Source of the DNA: Mariprofundus aestuarium
GTDB lineage: Bacteria; Pseudomonadota; Zetaproteobacteria; Mariprofundales; Mariprofundaceae
NCBI RefSeq assembly: GCF_002795805.1
Contig: NZ_CP018799.1
Span: 1,667,001 to 1,731,000 of the forward strand
DNA length: 64,000 nucleotides
Direction of reading: 5' to 3'
The position numbers and the translations under genes are program-made. Shown piece after piece: positions 53,537 through 62,486 of this stretch. A model generated the notes under the pieces. That model was not told the origin of the DNA, did not search any database, and saw only the letters and a program-made list of their open reading frames with translations. The number at the start of each line of letters is the position of its first letter. Position 1 is the first letter of the stretch.

Positions 53537-53710
53537 ATGAACGTTGATCAACATTTGAAAGTCGCACAGTGGCACATCGAACAGGCCCGTCTGCACGCTA
53601 CATCACAGCATAGCTGTGGCTGCCCTGCCAACGAGCACTACCAGAAAATCATCGATGAAGTTGAAAATGGCAAGGTTGAAGAGGAACTGGTCTGCTCGAC
53701 TGAAAAGTAA
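53537..53710 (+). CDS. Small Cys/His-containing protein of unknown function
   Basis: 57 residues from ATG 53537, with AGAGGA 7 bases upstream. Helical N-terminus (VDQHLKVAQWHIEQARLHA), then SQHSCGCPANEHYQKII and a late Cys (LVCSTEK), leaving three Cys and several His that could hold a metal. It is a monocistron with a good terminator and an AT-rich upstream region, so it is probably well expressed. No family recognised. Confidence 0.7.
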   Translation: MNVDQHLKVAQWHIEQARLHATSQHSCGCPANEHYQKIIDEVENGKVEEELVCSTEK

Positions 53711-53733
53711 CCCGTCATTTCTAGAGTATCGAA

Positions 53734-53761
53734 AAGCCGCCTGAAAAGGCGGCTTTTTTTT
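53734..53761 (+). terminator. Rho-independent terminator of the small Cys protein
   Basis: AAGCCGCC (53734-53741), TGAAAA loop, GGCGGCTT, continuing into an eight-T run to 53761. Confidence 0.93.
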
Positions 53762-53891
53762 GCCTTGGCAACAGGATGAAAACAAACCCGCACTTTCCAT
53801 GTTGATTACCCGAGTAAAACAATCGGGTATTGTTCGTGTCTCATGTCAATTATTTTAGTTAACTGGCATACCACTATCCTCTGGAGATCAA

Positions 53892-54473
53892 ATGAAAATC
53901 TTACAAAACCACAAATTAACCATCATTGCAGGTGTGCTTCTCACCCTCATTCTGGTGGCTATCGGCATCAAGAGTACGATTGCTGGCGGCGGCGCATATG
54001 ATGGCCTAGATCCATTCGGCTTGGCCCGATACGGTCATATTTTGGCTGGCATCACCTGGATCGGACTGCTCTATTATTTCAATTTTGTACAAGTACCCTC
54101 ACTGGGTGCTGTTACTGCAGAAACAAAGACGGAGCTGTTCAAACAGGGAAGTATCGTTCGACGTGCGCTGTGGTGGTTCCGTTGGAGCGCGCTGTTCACC
54201 GTTCTCTTCGGACTTGCACTGTATCACAACCTTGGTACGGCCGCCGGATGGGATATCCGCATCGGCGCAGCCTTCGGCATCATCATGTGGTTCAATGTCT
54301 GGTTCATTATCTGGCCTGCCCAGAAAAAGGTGATCGGCATCGTCAACGCAGATCCCGATGAAAAAGTAGCGGCTGGTAAACGTGCCCTGATCGCATCGCG
54401 CATCAATACAATGTTTTCCCTTCCCATGCTCTTCTTTATGACATCGAGCGCCCACTTCCCGATCTTCAACTGA
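53892..54473 (+). CDS. Urate-oxidase N-terminal-domain (PuuD-like) membrane protein
   Basis: 193 residues, four to five hydrophobic helices. The family stretch RYGHILAGITWIGLLYYFNFVQVPSLG and later MWFNVWFIIWPAQKKVIG are typical of PF06181, first seen fused to PuuD urate hydroxylase. Here it stands alone without a cytochrome c tail. Conserved His (H49 region and LYHNLGT) suggest haem b. GGAG lies 8 bases before ATG. Uric-acid metabolism is unlikely from context; a redox membrane role is more plausible. Confidence 0.78.
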   Translation: MKILQNHKLTIIAGVLLTLILVAIGIKSTIAGGGAYDGLDPFGLARYGHILAGITWIGLLYYFNFVQVPSLGAVTAETKTELFKQGSIVRRALWWFRWSALFTVLFGLALYHNLGTAAGWDIRIGAAFGIIMWFNVWFIIWPAQKKVIGIVNADPDEKVAAGKRALIASRINTMFSLPMLFFMTSSAHFPIFN

Positions 54474-54493
54474 TCGGATACGCTACAACTAGC

Positions 54494-54527
54494 AAGAGCC
54501 TCTGATTTATCAGAGGCTCTTTTTTTG
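54494..54527 (+). terminator. Rho-independent terminator of the PuuD-like gene
   Basis: Perfect 11-bp stem AGAGCCTCTGA / TCAGAGGCTCT (54495-54505 with 54510-54520), TTTA loop, seven T. Confidence 0.93.
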
Positions 54528-54823
54528 TAATTACGGTGCAACTGCACCATAGCCTCCAGCTCCAAAATAGAGATCACGGATAAATATCACTGCCAGCTTG
54601 AGGCCCCTCGCCCTGCATATGGCTGATCAAAATCACCTCTTCAAACCATTCCCGGTCGCCTTGTTATTCCGCGAACATGGGTTAAACTAGTAAAAGTTCA
54701 TACTCTATGTTTCCAATATATTGCTGAGTCGATATGACCTGCTCAAGAATCAGCAACACCAACCGATAGTAAGGGTATCGATATGATTAACACCACAAGG
54801 CAAAGGAAGGAGTAACAGCCGGC
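54528..54823. other. Gene-free spacer before the PAS-GGDEF-EAL gene
   Basis: About 300 bases without a credible gene. It contains a perfect 6-bp dyad GGTGCA-AC-TGCACC (54535-54548) just after the terminator and an AT-rich stretch (54690-54730) that may hold the promoter. A 10-codon frame (ATG 54783) ends on the AAGGAGTAA that may serve as the next gene's ribosome site. Confidence 0.4.
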
Positions 54824-56473
54824 ATGAGCATTGATCACTCATCAATTTCAGGTGCTGTTATGGTCACCGACTCAGAGCAGCGAATTGTTCGCATCAATTC
54901 TGCATTCAGCGCCTTAACCGGTTATTCACATGAGAGTATATGCGGGCAACTCTCCAGTCAGCTGTATGCAAAGCCACAGCAAGTGACATTTATAGAGAGT
55001 TCAGAACTGGATATTATGGAGCATAAAGGTATCTGGACATCCCATATAAGCATCAAGAAAGAAAATGGTGATATAATCAAAGGCTTCCAGACCACAATTT
55101 CTGCTACAGACAATCAGGATAAAATCTCTCACTACATTCATATTGTGGAGCCACTGGAAACAGAGAAGGAAGCGAACTCCTACGATCAAAATACGCAACT
55201 GCCAAACCGCCATCTGTTTAAGGGAATTCTGGCGCAGGAGCAGGAGAATGCTAAAAGGAAGGGTTTCCAGCTGGGCGTGCTTTTGATCGACATCGATCAC
55301 TTCAAGCTCATCAATGACTCCTTGGGTTATACCAAAGGCGATGAGTTACTGCGCATGGTTGCTGAACGGCTGGAAAGCCAGCTGCGGGGCAACGATATGA
55401 TTGCCAGCTTTGGAAGCAATCAGTTTGCCGTACTGCTACCCGATCTGGCCCATCCGGAAGATGCAAGCATCGTCACCCTGAAACTGATGAGATCTCTCGA
55501 ACCCGCTTTCGATCTCGACGGCCAGGAGGTTTTCATTACAACCAGCACTGGAATTGTCATCTTCCCTGGCGATGGCGAGGACAGCGAATCACTGTTACAG
55601 AATGCAGAAAAATCGATGTACAACGTCAAGAGCGAGGGGCGAAATGGCTATCAGTTTTTCAAGCCATCGATCCAGAGCTCTGCCATCAACCGGTTAAGCA
55701 TGGAAAGTGAGATGAGGAAAGCGATCGAACGCGAAGAGTTCGTCCTCCACTACCAGCCACAGGTTGATACTGAAACGGGCAGAGTGCTTGGTATGGAGGC
55801 GCTGATCCGCTGGCAACATCCGGATAAAGGTATGGTACCACCCTTCCATTTCATTCCATTGGCCGAAGATACCGGCATGATTGGCCCGATAGGCGAATGG
55901 GTGATGCATGAAGCATGCCGCCAGAACAAGGCGTGGCAAGATACGGGACTAACCGGGCTGAAGGTTGCAGTCAATCTCTCGGCACGCCAGTTCTCCGATA
56001 GGCAGCTGCTCGGAAAAGTCGACAAGGTACTGGATCAAACCGGACTACACTCAAGTTTTCTAGAGATGGAAATCACCGAAAGCATTATCATGAATGATAT
56101 TGAAAGCACCATTAGCCAAATGGAACACCTTTCGGAGATGGGGCTGGATCTGGCTATTGATGACTTTGGCACTGGTTATTCATCGCTCAATTACTTGAAA
56201 CGTTTTCCTATTAATAAACTCAAAATTGACAAATCCTTTATCGATGATGTGATCAAAAGTACGAATGATGCAAAGATCGTTGCGGCCATTATCGGGTTGT
56301 CACATAACCTTAGCCTGAAGGTGATCTGTGAGGGTGTTGAAGATTCCGATCAGCACAACTGGCTGCGGAAACACAAGTGCAATGAAATTCAAGGGTACTA
56401 CTTCAGCAAACCTCTAGCTGCCGGTGAATTTGAGCGCTTTGTCCGCGAAAACACCTCTACCTTAAAGCTCTAA
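54824..56473 (+). CDS. PAS-GGDEF-EAL protein: c-di-GMP phosphodiesterase with degenerate GGDEF
   Basis: 549 residues, no membrane segment. PAS (~5-110; GAVMVTDSEQRIVRINSAFSALTGYS), GGDEF (~125-285), EAL (~295-545). The cyclase signature is FGSNQF instead of GGDEF, so synthesis is not expected; it may be an allosteric GTP site. The EAL domain is intact: EALIRWQHP, NLSARQF, ITESIIM, DDFGTGYSSL, KIDKSFI and EGVED. It should hydrolyse c-di-GMP. Its end overlaps the convergent STAS-like gene by 12 bases. Confidence 0.92.
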   Translation: MSIDHSSISGAVMVTDSEQRIVRINSAFSALTGYSHESICGQLSSQLYAKPQQVTFIESSELDIMEHKGIWTSHISIKKENGDIIKGFQTTISATDNQDKISHYIHIVEPLETEKEANSYDQNTQLPNRHLFKGILAQEQENAKRKGFQLGVLLIDIDHFKLINDSLGYTKGDELLRMVAERLESQLRGNDMIASFGSNQFAVLLPDLAHPEDASIVTLKLMRSLEPAFDLDGQEVFITTSTGIVIFPGDGEDSESLLQNAEKSMYNVKSEGRNGYQFFKPSIQSSAINRLSMESEMRKAIEREEFVLHYQPQVDTETGRVLGMEALIRWQHPDKGMVPPFHFIPLAEDTGMIGPIGEWVMHEACRQNKAWQDTGLTGLKVAVNLSARQFSDRQLLGKVDKVLDQTGLHSSFLEMEITESIIMNDIESTISQMEHLSEMGLDLAIDDFGTGYSSLNYLKRFPINKLKIDKSFIDDVIKSTNDAKIVAAIIGLSHNLSLKVICEGVEDSDQHNWLRKHKCNEIQGYYFSKPLAAGEFERFVRENTSTLKL

Positions 56474-56905
56474 CCCTCTGGTACGATAGGCTTCTTCACT
56501 GATCTCTGCCTGAATCTTGTCTTGAATCGGCTCAACCTCCATCCACTGCAAAGCTTCGCCCATGGAGTAAAAAACCCGTGAATCGTCCCTGATTCGGGAA
56601 GCAATAGCGGCATACATGCGGGCAAGGCCATATATATGCTCACTGGCAACAACTATCGCCCCCTTTCCATGAACCACTCTTGAGCTACCCTCTTCCAGTT
56701 CAGCACTTGTTAGCAAGCCTCGCCCAGAGAGTTCACTGACGTCGTTGATATAGCGACAGTCTGCCACTTCACGCACGCCCTCAATGCCACTGTATTCGCT
56801 ATTCATTTCAAGCACGTGATTGCTCAGCTCACTGTTGGTTAATTTTCCATAAATCAGTGTGAGCACAAAGTTCTGATCTTCAAAATAGATGCGTTCAATC
56901 GGCAT
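56462..56905 (-). CDS. STAS/SpoIIAA-like protein of unknown function
   Basis: 147 residues. The pattern VLTLIYGKLTNSELSNHVL, VREVADCRYINDVS, GAIVVASEHIYGLARMYAAIA and VFYSMGEALQWMEVEP matches the loosely defined SpoIIAA-like/STAS group found in many marine proteobacteria. No phosphorylatable Ser-Ser is obvious. GGGGAG precedes ATG 56905. It is convergent with the c-di-GMP phosphodiesterase gene. Confidence 0.6.
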   Translation of the reverse strand: MPIERIYFEDQNFVLTLIYGKLTNSELSNHVLEMNSEYSGIEGVREVADCRYINDVSELSGRGLLTSAELEEGSSRVVHGKGAIVVASEHIYGLARMYAAIASRIRDDSRVFYSMGEALQWMEVEPIQDKIQAEISEEAYRTRGLEL

Positions 56906-57141
56906 ACAGCTCCCCCGAAGTGATTACCCGGCAGAGACTTGGTTCGTTCCTTAGTCTCCTAGCGTTAGACTTGCTTATAGTTATTATAATAGCACTCATT
57001 GGAGAAAGGGACAGGTCGGAACATGTGTTTCCTTAACTCGACCTATTCTCAGCGTCGCCCCCTCCTAGTTCATACAGGAGTTCACTCTGCCATCAGGCTG
57101 ACCGAAGCTATCTATCCATCTTCCCCCTTTTATTCTCTTTG

Positions 57142-57164
57142 CAGTTCACTAAGATAGTGAACTG
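57142..57164. promoter_or_regulatory. Perfect 10-bp inverted repeat upstream of yihY
   Basis: CAGTTCACTA (57142-57151), AGA, TAGTGAACTG (57155-57164). It ends 10 bases before the AAGGAG ribosome site, so it is either an operator or a 5'-leader hairpin controlling the yihY-pepP operon. Confidence 0.5.
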
Positions 57165-57187
57165 AGCAGCAACGCCAAGGAGTGACT

Positions 57188-58564
57188 ATGGCCGGTTCCA
57201 AAAAACCGACAATCGCACAGCAGCTTTCCAAACTTCTGGAAATGGATGTGGCCGATATAGCCAGCCTTCCTTCACTCTATCGCCATGCCACCCACCTGTT
57301 TCGTTTCGCCTACCGGGTGGTCATGCGCTTTATAGATGATCGCTGCATCCAGAGAGCCTCGGCCCTCGCTTACGCATCCCTGCTGGCCATCGTACCAATG
57401 GTTGCGCTCGGCTTTTCCGTATTCACCAGCTTTCAGGCCTTTGATGCCATGGCTGGCAGTGTCAGTGACTCACTCCTGAGTTACCTGCTACCCACCAGCC
57501 AGAAGGCGGTACAGGATTATCTCGGCACTGTGGCTGACAAAACCACTGCCATCTCCGTATTCGGTGTCATCGGCCTGCTCTTCACCGCAACAGCGTTGCT
57601 GAACACTATTGAGGAGGCCTTTAACGACATCTGGCGCATCACGCGAGCACGTGCCTGGCTCTCCAAGTTCATCACCTTCTGGGCTACACTGACCCTTGCC
57701 CCGATTCTGATCGGTGCATCCATCACCATCACCTCCTACTTCACCGCACTACCGGTGATCAAAGAGGTGGCCGAGGGTGCATCCTACATCAGTGAGGCCC
57801 CATTCCTTGTGCCCTGGTTAATGTCCTCACTGGCTATGGCAACGTTGTATAGCGTACTGCCAAACACATCAGTTCCATTCCGTTATGCAGCAGTCGGCGG
57901 CTTGGTTGCAGGCGCTCTGTTTGAATGGGCCAAATTCGGCTTTGCCTTTTATGTTACCGAAGTGGCCAACTACGAACGCTTGTACGGAGCGCTTTCTACC
58001 CTGCCGATCTTCCTGATCTGGATCTACCTGATCTGGGTCATCGTATTGCTCGGCTCTGAAATTGCTTTCTGCATGCAGCACCCGGAGCAGTCACACAGGC
58101 AGACCAGCAGTTTTCAGAAGCCTGGCATCCGGCAATTCTATTCGCATCTGATATTACTGCGTTCAGCTCAGGCCCTGCATCAAGGAAATACGCTGAACAT
58201 GGATGACCTGATTGATGATACCGGTCTTCCCAGCAATATTCTGCAGGAGTGGCTTGACCAACTCTGCAATATCAAGCTGTTACGTTACACCGAGTCCAGC
58301 GATGAAGAGCCCGGCTGGGTTCCCGGTTTTGATGCCGAACAGATGAGCCTGTATGAAATATTCGTTCGCCTGAATGAAACACCAATGGAGGTCCCGGAAG
58401 AGTGGCAGGGAACCTCAATTGGAAGGCAGCTTGCAGGGCTCTACTTCCGCCTGGGGCGCGAACGTTCTGGCCTGCTTAAAAGCATGAACATCAGAGAGAT
58501 TATGGAGAAGGAGCAGGAAAGGGATGACGCCAGGGAAGAAGTTCTGAAAGAATACGACACATGA
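57188..58564 (+). CDS. YihY/BrkB-family inner-membrane protein with C-terminal winged-helix-like tail
   Basis: 458 residues. Six hydrophobic helices lie in the first ~290 residues with the family motifs RASALAYASLLAIVPM, FNDIWRI, NTSVPFRYAAVGGLVAG and YGALSTLPIFLIWIYLIWVIVLLGSE. A ~150-residue C-terminal soluble part has helix-turn-helix character (NMDDLIDDTGLPSNILQEWLDQL). Long known as RNase BN, the family is not a nuclease; its role is unsettled. ATG 57188 follows AAGGAG by 6 bases. It overlaps pepP by 4 bases. Confidence 0.9.
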   Translation: MAGSKKPTIAQQLSKLLEMDVADIASLPSLYRHATHLFRFAYRVVMRFIDDRCIQRASALAYASLLAIVPMVALGFSVFTSFQAFDAMAGSVSDSLLSYLLPTSQKAVQDYLGTVADKTTAISVFGVIGLLFTATALLNTIEEAFNDIWRITRARAWLSKFITFWATLTLAPILIGASITITSYFTALPVIKEVAEGASYISEAPFLVPWLMSSLAMATLYSVLPNTSVPFRYAAVGGLVAGALFEWAKFGFAFYVTEVANYERLYGALSTLPIFLIWIYLIWVIVLLGSEIAFCMQHPEQSHRQTSSFQKPGIRQFYSHLILLRSAQALHQGNTLNMDDLIDDTGLPSNILQEWLDQLCNIKLLRYTESSDEEPGWVPGFDAEQMSLYEIFVRLNETPMEVPEEWQGTSIGRQLAGLYFRLGRERSGLLKSMNIREIMEKEQERDDAREEVLKEYDT

Positions 58565-59688
58565 CTAAAGCCCGACTCATCATTGCAGATTCAGAACACA
58601 ATGCAGACATGCTCTATGCCAGCGGCATCTTCGTACCCGATGCATTTATAGCGATTGAGGTCAAAGGCACGTGGCATGGCCTCTTCTCCCCGCTTGAGGT
58701 GGATCGTGCTCGCAAAAACTCGAAGTTCGCCCATGTGCATCTCGACTCCCCGTTGAGAGCAGCAGCAGAAAATTCAGGCCGCAGTGGACTGGCTTCTGTA
58801 GCCGCCGCCTTTCTTGAAAACCGCGCCATCAAAAATGTAGAGGTGCCGGACCACTTCCCGTTTGCTTATGCCGAGCAACTTAAATCATGGGGTTTTGAAA
58901 TCAGCGCCAGCGAAGGAGCCTTCTTTCCGACACGAGTCATCAAAACAGAACAAGAGATTAAATACCTTGCCCATGCGGAGAAACTGACCAGACAAGCCAT
59001 GATACAGGCGGAAGGTTATCTGGCCGCATGCGATATCGGTGATGATGGTATCCTGCGTGATGGTAAATCCTGCAAAAAGGTAAAAGCAGCCGATGTGCGT
59101 CGTGCCATTGAAACCTTCCTGATTGGAAACGGTGCCATGCCCGCCCACACCATTGTCGCCTGCGGAAAAGAGGGGGCTGACCCCCACAACATCGGCAGCG
59201 GCCTCATCCGCGCCCATCAGCCGATCATTATTGATATCTTCCCGCGTGTACTTGCGACCGGCTACTGGGGTGATATGACGCGCACCTACGTCAAAGGTAA
59301 AGCCACAGCAGAGGTCAAAAAAATCTATAACACCGTGTCTGCAGGGCAGGATATCGGCCTTTCGATGGTCAAAGATGGAGCTGATGGCACACTCATTCAC
59401 CAGGCCATCACCCATCATTTTGAAAGCCAAGGTTACCCGACCAAAATGGTGCGTGGTAAGCAGACCGGATTCTTCCACGGTACCGGCCACGGCGTCGGCC
59501 TGCAGATTCACGAAGCCCCGGGCATCTCCACCCGACCAGTCATCTTAAAATCCGGACAGGTCGTTACAGTAGAACCCGGTCTCTACTACCCGGGACTGGG
59601 TGGTGTCCGCATCGAGGATATGGTTGTTGTCCGCGATAACGGCTGTGACAACCTCACCCGCCACAAGCGAAAACTCGAGATCGAATAA
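58561..59688 (+). CDS. M24-family Xaa-Pro aminopeptidase
   Basis: Metallopeptidase with pita-bread fold, 375 residues. The N-terminal creatinase-like domain (~1-125) is short. Metal ligands are Asp in IIDIFPR, Asp in GDMTRTYV, His in HGTGHGVGLQIHE, Glu in TVEPGLYYPG and Glu in VRIEDM. It probably removes N-terminal residues before proline in the cytoplasm. It is co-translated with yihY (ATGA). Confidence 0.88.
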   Translation: MTKARLIIADSEHNADMLYASGIFVPDAFIAIEVKGTWHGLFSPLEVDRARKNSKFAHVHLDSPLRAAAENSGRSGLASVAAAFLENRAIKNVEVPDHFPFAYAEQLKSWGFEISASEGAFFPTRVIKTEQEIKYLAHAEKLTRQAMIQAEGYLAACDIGDDGILRDGKSCKKVKAADVRRAIETFLIGNGAMPAHTIVACGKEGADPHNIGSGLIRAHQPIIIDIFPRVLATGYWGDMTRTYVKGKATAEVKKIYNTVSAGQDIGLSMVKDGADGTLIHQAITHHFESQGYPTKMVRGKQTGFFHGTGHGVGLQIHEAPGISTRPVILKSGQVVTVEPGLYYPGLGGVRIEDMVVVRDNGCDNLTRHKRKLEIE

Positions 59689-60014
59689 CCCATGTAGCGT
59701 TGCGACAACAGCAAAGAGTGGCCTTTCAAACACACCGTTTCACCCAAACCTTCGGCTCAGATTGAATCGATATATGACTACCCAGACACTCAATGTAACA
59801 GTGTTTAAGAAAATCAGGGCGATTCACCCAAAAACTTATTTTTAATCTATAATAGAACTGCAAGCATTCTCTAGTGATATCGTTAGCGATGTGGTTGGCT
59901 TCAAAAGATAAACTCTCAAGGAGGGTCGGCTATCAGAACAACAGGTATACATATCTGTTTTAATCACCCCGCCAGTGTGAGAAATACTCATCCCATAAGC
60001 TTCAGGAGAACGCA
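59689..60014. other. Leader/promoter region of the PilZ gene
   Basis: 325 bases without a credible gene. A consensus -10 TATAAT at 59848-59853 in an AT-rich context gives a leader of ~155 bases. It contains a small stem (ATCGTTAGCGAT, 59882-59893) and an AAGGAGG with no start codon behind it (59918-59924). I tested it against the c-di-GMP-I riboswitch pattern by eye and found no match. Confidence 0.4.
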
Positions 60015-60488
60015 ATGGGATTCCTGAACAGGCAGGCTTTCCTGCTGGGCAATCTGGTCGACGACCTTTTCCCTTCTGCCAAAAAGGCTGGTGCAAAAAT
60101 AGTTATCAGCCACAGTGGTGATACTGATGAATTTCCCCCGGATAGTGAGAGGCGCAAACATGTGCGTTTCCCGGTTTGCTTGGCGGTGCGCCATGGAAAG
60201 GAACAGCCGCAGATGATTCAGGACTTTGTGCTCAATGCTAGCGAAGGTGGCGTATTTATTCAGTGCGATGCCCCCTACCCACCAGAGACAATCATCACGC
60301 TCCACTTTTACGTTCCTCCGGATGAGAGGCTGCTTGCTAAATTCAGTGCTGAAGTCACTGACATAAGCGACGGATCGGAGTACGCGGTTGGCATGCATGT
60401 AAAGTTTTTCCATTACAGTGATGATGACATGGATCGTTTCATGTCCTTTCTGGAAGAGGGTCGACACCTACTGGATATTAAAACCTAA
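60015..60488 (+). CDS. PilZ-domain protein
   Basis: 157 residues. The PilZ c-di-GMP motif is ERRKHVRFPVCLAV (RxxxR) with NASEGGVFIQ (NxSxxG) ~30 residues later; both halves are intact, so binding is likely. A ~45-residue N-terminal extension precedes it. AGGAG lies 6 bases before ATG. It is the natural receptor for the nearby c-di-GMP enzymes; target unknown. Confidence 0.88.
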   Translation: MGFLNRQAFLLGNLVDDLFPSAKKAGAKIVISHSGDTDEFPPDSERRKHVRFPVCLAVRHGKEQPQMIQDFVLNASEGGVFIQCDAPYPPETIITLHFYVPPDERLLAKFSAEVTDISDGSEYAVGMHVKFFHYSDDDMDRFMSFLEEGRHLLDIKT

Positions 60489-60579
60489 TCTTCCAAAGAT
60501 CGCCAATTTGTAAGAAGCCCCCTGTTCCGCCAAACCCCTATGGGAAGCTGTAGCAGAATATGTGAGTGACAGTCATGGA

Positions 60580-61506
60580 TCAGAGTAAGCTTTGCGATTG
60601 ATTCTTTTGCAGGATTTTCGTGCCACCGAGCCGCCAGAGAACGATGCCACCGGGGATGGCTGCTATGATTAGAACAACCACCCAGAGCGCAGCCATCGCA
60701 CCTGCGGCTTCTGATGAAGCACCAAACCAGACGGCAATACCAACATAACCAGCCTCACGAATACCAAAGCCGTTAAATGAGAGCGGCAGAGCCGATGCCA
60801 GCGCAATCAGGCAAACCATGAAGCCGTAGACAAACCAGGAAAGCTCCAGCCCCACTGCAAGCCCTAGAAACACATGTGCCTGCACAACCAGCACCTGAAA
60901 AACCAACGACACTGGAAGGCTTTTCCACCATGCACTGGAGAATTCACCACTTGTTAGTGGCAATGATTTCCACCCTGAGAGTTTTCCCTGCCACGCTGAC
61001 TGCTGAAGTTTGGGCCACCACAGTTTGGTCGTAATTAAGACGATAAAACCGAACAGCAGGCCTGCATTCCAGAGCCACATCCACAACGAAGGCACATCAA
61101 GAAAAAACATGCAGAAGGAGACAACCAGCGCTAGGCCGGCAACACCGTTCAGGCGCTCAAGGATGACACTGGCGGCAGCAGGCCAGCCTGCATTCTCGCG
61201 CCCCTTTGCCAGCAGATAACCGCGCGCTACATCGCCGCCGATAATTGATGGCAGGAAGAGGCTTAAAAACATGCCGAGGAAATAGAGCTGAATCTTTCTG
61301 GAGATCAGTACTGAAAGCCCCAATCCACGGGCCAGCCATGCCCAGCGAATGGCGGAGAAAACTTGTCCGATGATCAGGCAGAGGCAGGCAGCAATCACCA
61401 GTGACCAGTCGGCCGTTTTAAGCAACTCACCGATGGCGGCAAGGTCGAGTGACCATACCAGATAAGCCAGCAACAAAGCCGAAAGGAGCAATTTAATCCA
61501 AAGCAT
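60580..61506 (-). CDS. UPF0104/lysylphosphatidylglycerol-synthase TM-region (flippase-like) protein
   Basis: 308 residues, about eight helices. Family markers are AIRWAWLARGLG, FLPSIIGGDVARGYLL, SVILERLNGVAGL, and PLSFNGFGIREAGY. Such proteins work with GT2/GT39 enzymes in moving or modifying polyprenyl- or lipid-linked sugars. A TTG 3 bases upstream of ATG 61506 is an alternative start. It is third in the GT39-GT2-UPF0104 operon. Confidence 0.88.
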   Translation of the reverse strand: MLWIKLLLSALLLAYLVWSLDLAAIGELLKTADWSLVIAACLCLIIGQVFSAIRWAWLARGLGLSVLISRKIQLYFLGMFLSLFLPSIIGGDVARGYLLAKGRENAGWPAAASVILERLNGVAGLALVVSFCMFFLDVPSLWMWLWNAGLLFGFIVLITTKLWWPKLQQSAWQGKLSGWKSLPLTSGEFSSAWWKSLPVSLVFQVLVVQAHVFLGLAVGLELSWFVYGFMVCLIALASALPLSFNGFGIREAGYVGIAVWFGASSEAAGAMAALWVVVLIIAAIPGGIVLWRLGGTKILQKNQSQSLL

Positions 61507-61538
61507 CAACTTATCGCCCGAAGTAGCTAAACAACCTG

Positions 61539-62486
61539 CTACTCGTCCTCGCTCCTAACGCTGTAATGACGACGTCCGGTTGCTTCGTAGTAGGTGCGCG
61601 CCTGCATCTCAAGCATCAGACCGATACCAAACAGCAGGATACCTGTAACAATCAGCAGTGACCCCAGTTGCAACATCGGCCTTGCCGCCAGATCAGCGCC
61701 GAAAATAATCTTATCCATGGTCAGCCAGAGATCGATAAACAGCCCGGATGCAAGTGAGATAAGGCCTGCCGGACCGAACAGCTGCAATGGTCTGTCGGTA
61801 AAACGCTGGAAAAATAGAATCAGCAGAAGATCCACCACCACGCGAACCGTGCGCCCGATGCCGTATTTACTCTCCCCAAACTGCCGTGGCCTGTGGGTCA
61901 CCACCTCTTCACCGAGCTTGGCACCATACTGGCTCGCCAGTGCTGGCAAAAAGCGGTGCTGTTCACCGTAAATGCGCAGGTTCTTTGCCACATCCACGCG
62001 CATCAGTTTCATCGGGCAACCGTAATCGTGCATGCGCACATTTGTGGAGCGTCGAATCAGCGCGTTGGCAATCTTGGACGGAAAATTACGCGATAGGCTG
62101 GCGTCCTGCCTGTCCTTGCGCCAACCATTGACCATATCTAGCTTGTCCATCTTCAGACGGGCCAGAAGCTTGGGGATATCGGCCGGGTCGGTCTGCAGAT
62201 CGCCATCCATGTAGACCACATACTGACCGCGAGCCCGCTCAAAGCCTGCGCTCATGGCGGCGGTCTGGCCGTAGTTGCGACGCAACTGCACCAGCACAAC
62301 ACGTTCATCCGTCGCACGTGCTTTTTTCACAGCTTCAACGGTACCGTCATCAGATCCATCATCGACCAGAATCAGCTCATAATCGAAATCGCAATCACTC
62401 AGCTTTGCAGCCACCTCGGCCACCAGCAGCGGAACATTATCCTCTTCGCGGTAAACCGGCACGACAATCGAAATCATTTCCGCCAT
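61539..62486 (-). CDS. Polyprenyl-phosphate glycosyltransferase, GT2 (DPM/ArnC-like)
   Basis: 315 residues. Nucleotide-sugar site: VVPVYREEDNVP, LILVDDGSDDGT, YMDGDLQTDPADIP. RPRQFGESKYGIGRT is the acceptor loop. Two C-terminal membrane helices (~235-255 and ~270-295). It should load a sugar onto undecaprenyl phosphate for use by the GT39 enzyme encoded next to it. GGAG is 5 bases before ATG 62486, inside the end of the GT39 gene (13-base overlap). Confidence 0.9.
   Translation of the reverse strand: MAEMISIVVPVYREEDNVPLLVAEVAAKLSDCDFDYELILVDDGSDDGTVEAVKKARATDERVVLVQLRRNYGQTAAMSAGFERARGQYVVYMDGDLQTDPADIPKLLARLKMDKLDMVNGWRKDRQDASLSRNFPSKIANALIRRSTNVRMHDYGCPMKLMRVDVAKNLRIYGEQHRFLPALASQYGAKLGEEVVTHRPRQFGESKYGIGRTVRVVVDLLLILFFQRFTDRPLQLFGPAGLISLASGLFIDLWLTMDKIIFGADLAARPMLQLGSLLIVTGILLFGIGLMLEMQARTYYEATGRRHYSVRSEDE

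Noticed and set aside
59854-60014. Possible c-di-GMP riboswitch ahead of the PilZ gene
   Set aside because: The leader is long and GC-structured, but the GEMM core bases are not present.
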